Origin: JBFJWU01 sp041623475 [NCBI: bacterium]
Lineage (GTDB): Bacteria > J088
Reading direction: 5' to 3'
Length of the DNA: 5,808 nucleotides
Assembly: GCA_041623475.1 (NCBI GenBank)
Contig: JBFJWU010000228.1
Coordinates: 1 to 5,808 of the forward strand
Shown: positions 4,923 to 5,808 of the stretch, piece by piece
Layout of the letters: every line of letters starts with the position of its first letter
Numbering within the stretch: the first letter of the stretch is position 1
Translations under genes and position numbers: made by a program
Notes under the pieces: generated by a model
What the model was told of the DNA's origin: nothing
The model's input: only the letters and a program-made list of their open reading frames with translations
The model's database searches: none

Positions 4923-5808
4923 TTGCTGCCCACGGCTCGTTTCAACTGCTGTCGCTCGTACAGCGATCGATAGACTTCAAGCTCCAGCATGTCCTGGTGA
5001 CGACCCGTTCCCTGGATCTGGCCACCGCTCAAAACAATGATCCGGTCAAACCATTCCATGCGTTCCAGCCGATGGGTCGCCCATAACAGCGTGCGCCCGC
5101 CAGCGAACGCCTCCAGTGTGCGCCGGACAGTATCGGCTGTATCAAAATCCAGTGCCGACAACGGCGAATCAAACAACAGGATTTTCGGATTCGTCAATAA
5201 CAATCGGGCAATCATCAGCCGTTGGCGTTGACCACCACTCAGACTGACACCTCGTTCGCCCAGGCGACTGTCCAGCCCCCGGGGCATCGCCTGGACTTCA
5301 TCCAGGATCGCGGCACGTTGCAAGGCGCCTGCCAGGGCATCGTCAGCCATCGGCCCGATGCCAGTCTGCAGGACTTCACGAATTGTCCGGCCGAACAGGA
5401 ATGGCTCCTGGCTGAGATAGCCGACCTGGCGTCGCAAAGCCGCCAACTTGATCGACCGGATATCGACGCCATCAAACTGAATCATGCCCGGCGGGACGTC
5501 GACGAGCCGCAGCAGGGCCCTGAACAACAGGCTTTTTCCGGCGCCTGTGCGGCCAACGACAGCAATTTTCTCGCCGGACTTGAATTCCAGTGCCAGGTCG
5601 CGCAGGGCAAAACGCTGGGCGTCGTTGTCACGGCTGACGATCAGGTCGACCGGGGCGATTGTGATATCGCCAGCCAGTTGATGATCGACGGCATCCGGCG
5701 CATCACAAATTTCCGGCTCGGCAACCAGGATCTCGTCAACTCGCTGCAGGCTGGCCAGGCCACGCTCCAGGACATTGAACAACCAGCCCAGCGCCAGCGT
5801 CGGCCAGA
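4919..5808 (-). CDS. ABC exporter half-transporter with degenerate Walker B, MdlA/YheI-like, 5' end beyond the window
   Basis: The gene is open through the right edge; 295 residues are visible from the first full codon at 5806, beginning WPTLALGWLFNVLERG. That is the diagnostic end of the membrane domain in MdlA and YheI (W-P-x-x-A-x-x-W-x-F-N-x-x-E-R-G). About half of a usual 580-600 residue subunit, including the transmembrane helices, is missing. The ATPase domain has Walker A GRTGAGKS (85-92), Q-loop Q133, canonical LSGGQ (189-193), Walker B ILLFDS with Asp213, then Ser214 where the catalytic Glu belongs, D-loop SALD (217-220) and His245. The usual A-loop Tyr region reads SRDND and seems to lack the aromatic residue. 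This subunit should bind ATP without hydrolysing it well but donate an intact signature to its partner encoded at 3129-4922. The TTG at 5782 is internal and is not the start. Confidence 0.94.
   Translation of the reverse strand, partial: WPTLALGWLFNVLERGLASLQRVDEILVAEPEICDAPDAVDHQLAGDITIAPVDLIVSRDNDAQRFALRDLALEFKSGEKIAVVGRTGAGKSLLFRALLRLVDVPPGMIQFDGVDIRSIKLAALRRQVGYLSQEPFLFGRTIREVLQTGIGPMADDALAGALQRAAILDEVQAMPRGLDSRLGERGVSLSGGQRQRLMIARLLLTNPKILLFDSPLSALDFDTADTVRRTLEAFAGGRTLLWATHRLERMEWFDRIIVLSGGQIQGTGRHQDMLELEVYRSLYERQQLKRAVGSK

Noticed and set aside
2242-5808. Repeated CCAGG and GACCAGG words throughout the operon
   Set aside because: They fall at irregular spacing in coding sequence and are explained by preferred CTG, GTC and GAC codons on the minus strand. 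They do not form an array or regular repeat.

Overview
The window reads as a compact stretch of a moderately GC-rich Gram-negative bacterial chromosome in which every supportable gene lies on the minus strand. Two secreted proteins, one with a putative outer-membrane barrel, together with a PII gene behind a sigma-54 promoter, point to a proteobacterial or myxobacterial-type lineage. That taxonomic placement is inference; no rRNA or other marker is present.

In the direction of transcription (high to low coordinates), the right half holds a tightly packed four-gene cluster. It starts with the 3' part of a MdlA/YheI-like ABC exporter half-transporter that runs off the right edge (4919-5808). 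A complete MdlB/YheH-like partner follows (3129-4922), then an EGY-like M50 site-2 protease (2242-3132), then an unrecognised 106-residue protein (1925-2245). Each junction is a 4-base stop/start overlap (ATGA, GTGA, ATGA), so the four are very probably one translationally coupled operon. The two ABC subunits have complementary defects. The first lacks the catalytic glutamate (Ser instead) but keeps LSGGQ; the second keeps the glutamate but has LSMGE. Together they would form an asymmetric heterodimer with one active and one degenerate ATP site.

After a 113-base gap with a weak promoter candidate and a strong Shine-Dalgarno come two exported proteins of unknown function, overlapping each other. 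The first has 349 residues: a signal peptide, a periplasmic alpha/beta-like domain with a CysX4Cys pair, and a probable C-terminal beta-barrel (762-1811). The second has 165 residues, is secreted or a lipoprotein, is Cys-containing and probably beta-rich (281-778).

The left end holds the first 13 codons of a nitrogen-regulatory PII protein (1-41) with a strong Shine-Dalgarno. It is preceded by a full-consensus sigma-54 promoter (135-150) and upstream inverted repeats where an enhancer-binding activator could sit. No tRNA, rRNA, CRISPR array or insertion sequence was seen, and no stretch over 300 bases lacks a gene.
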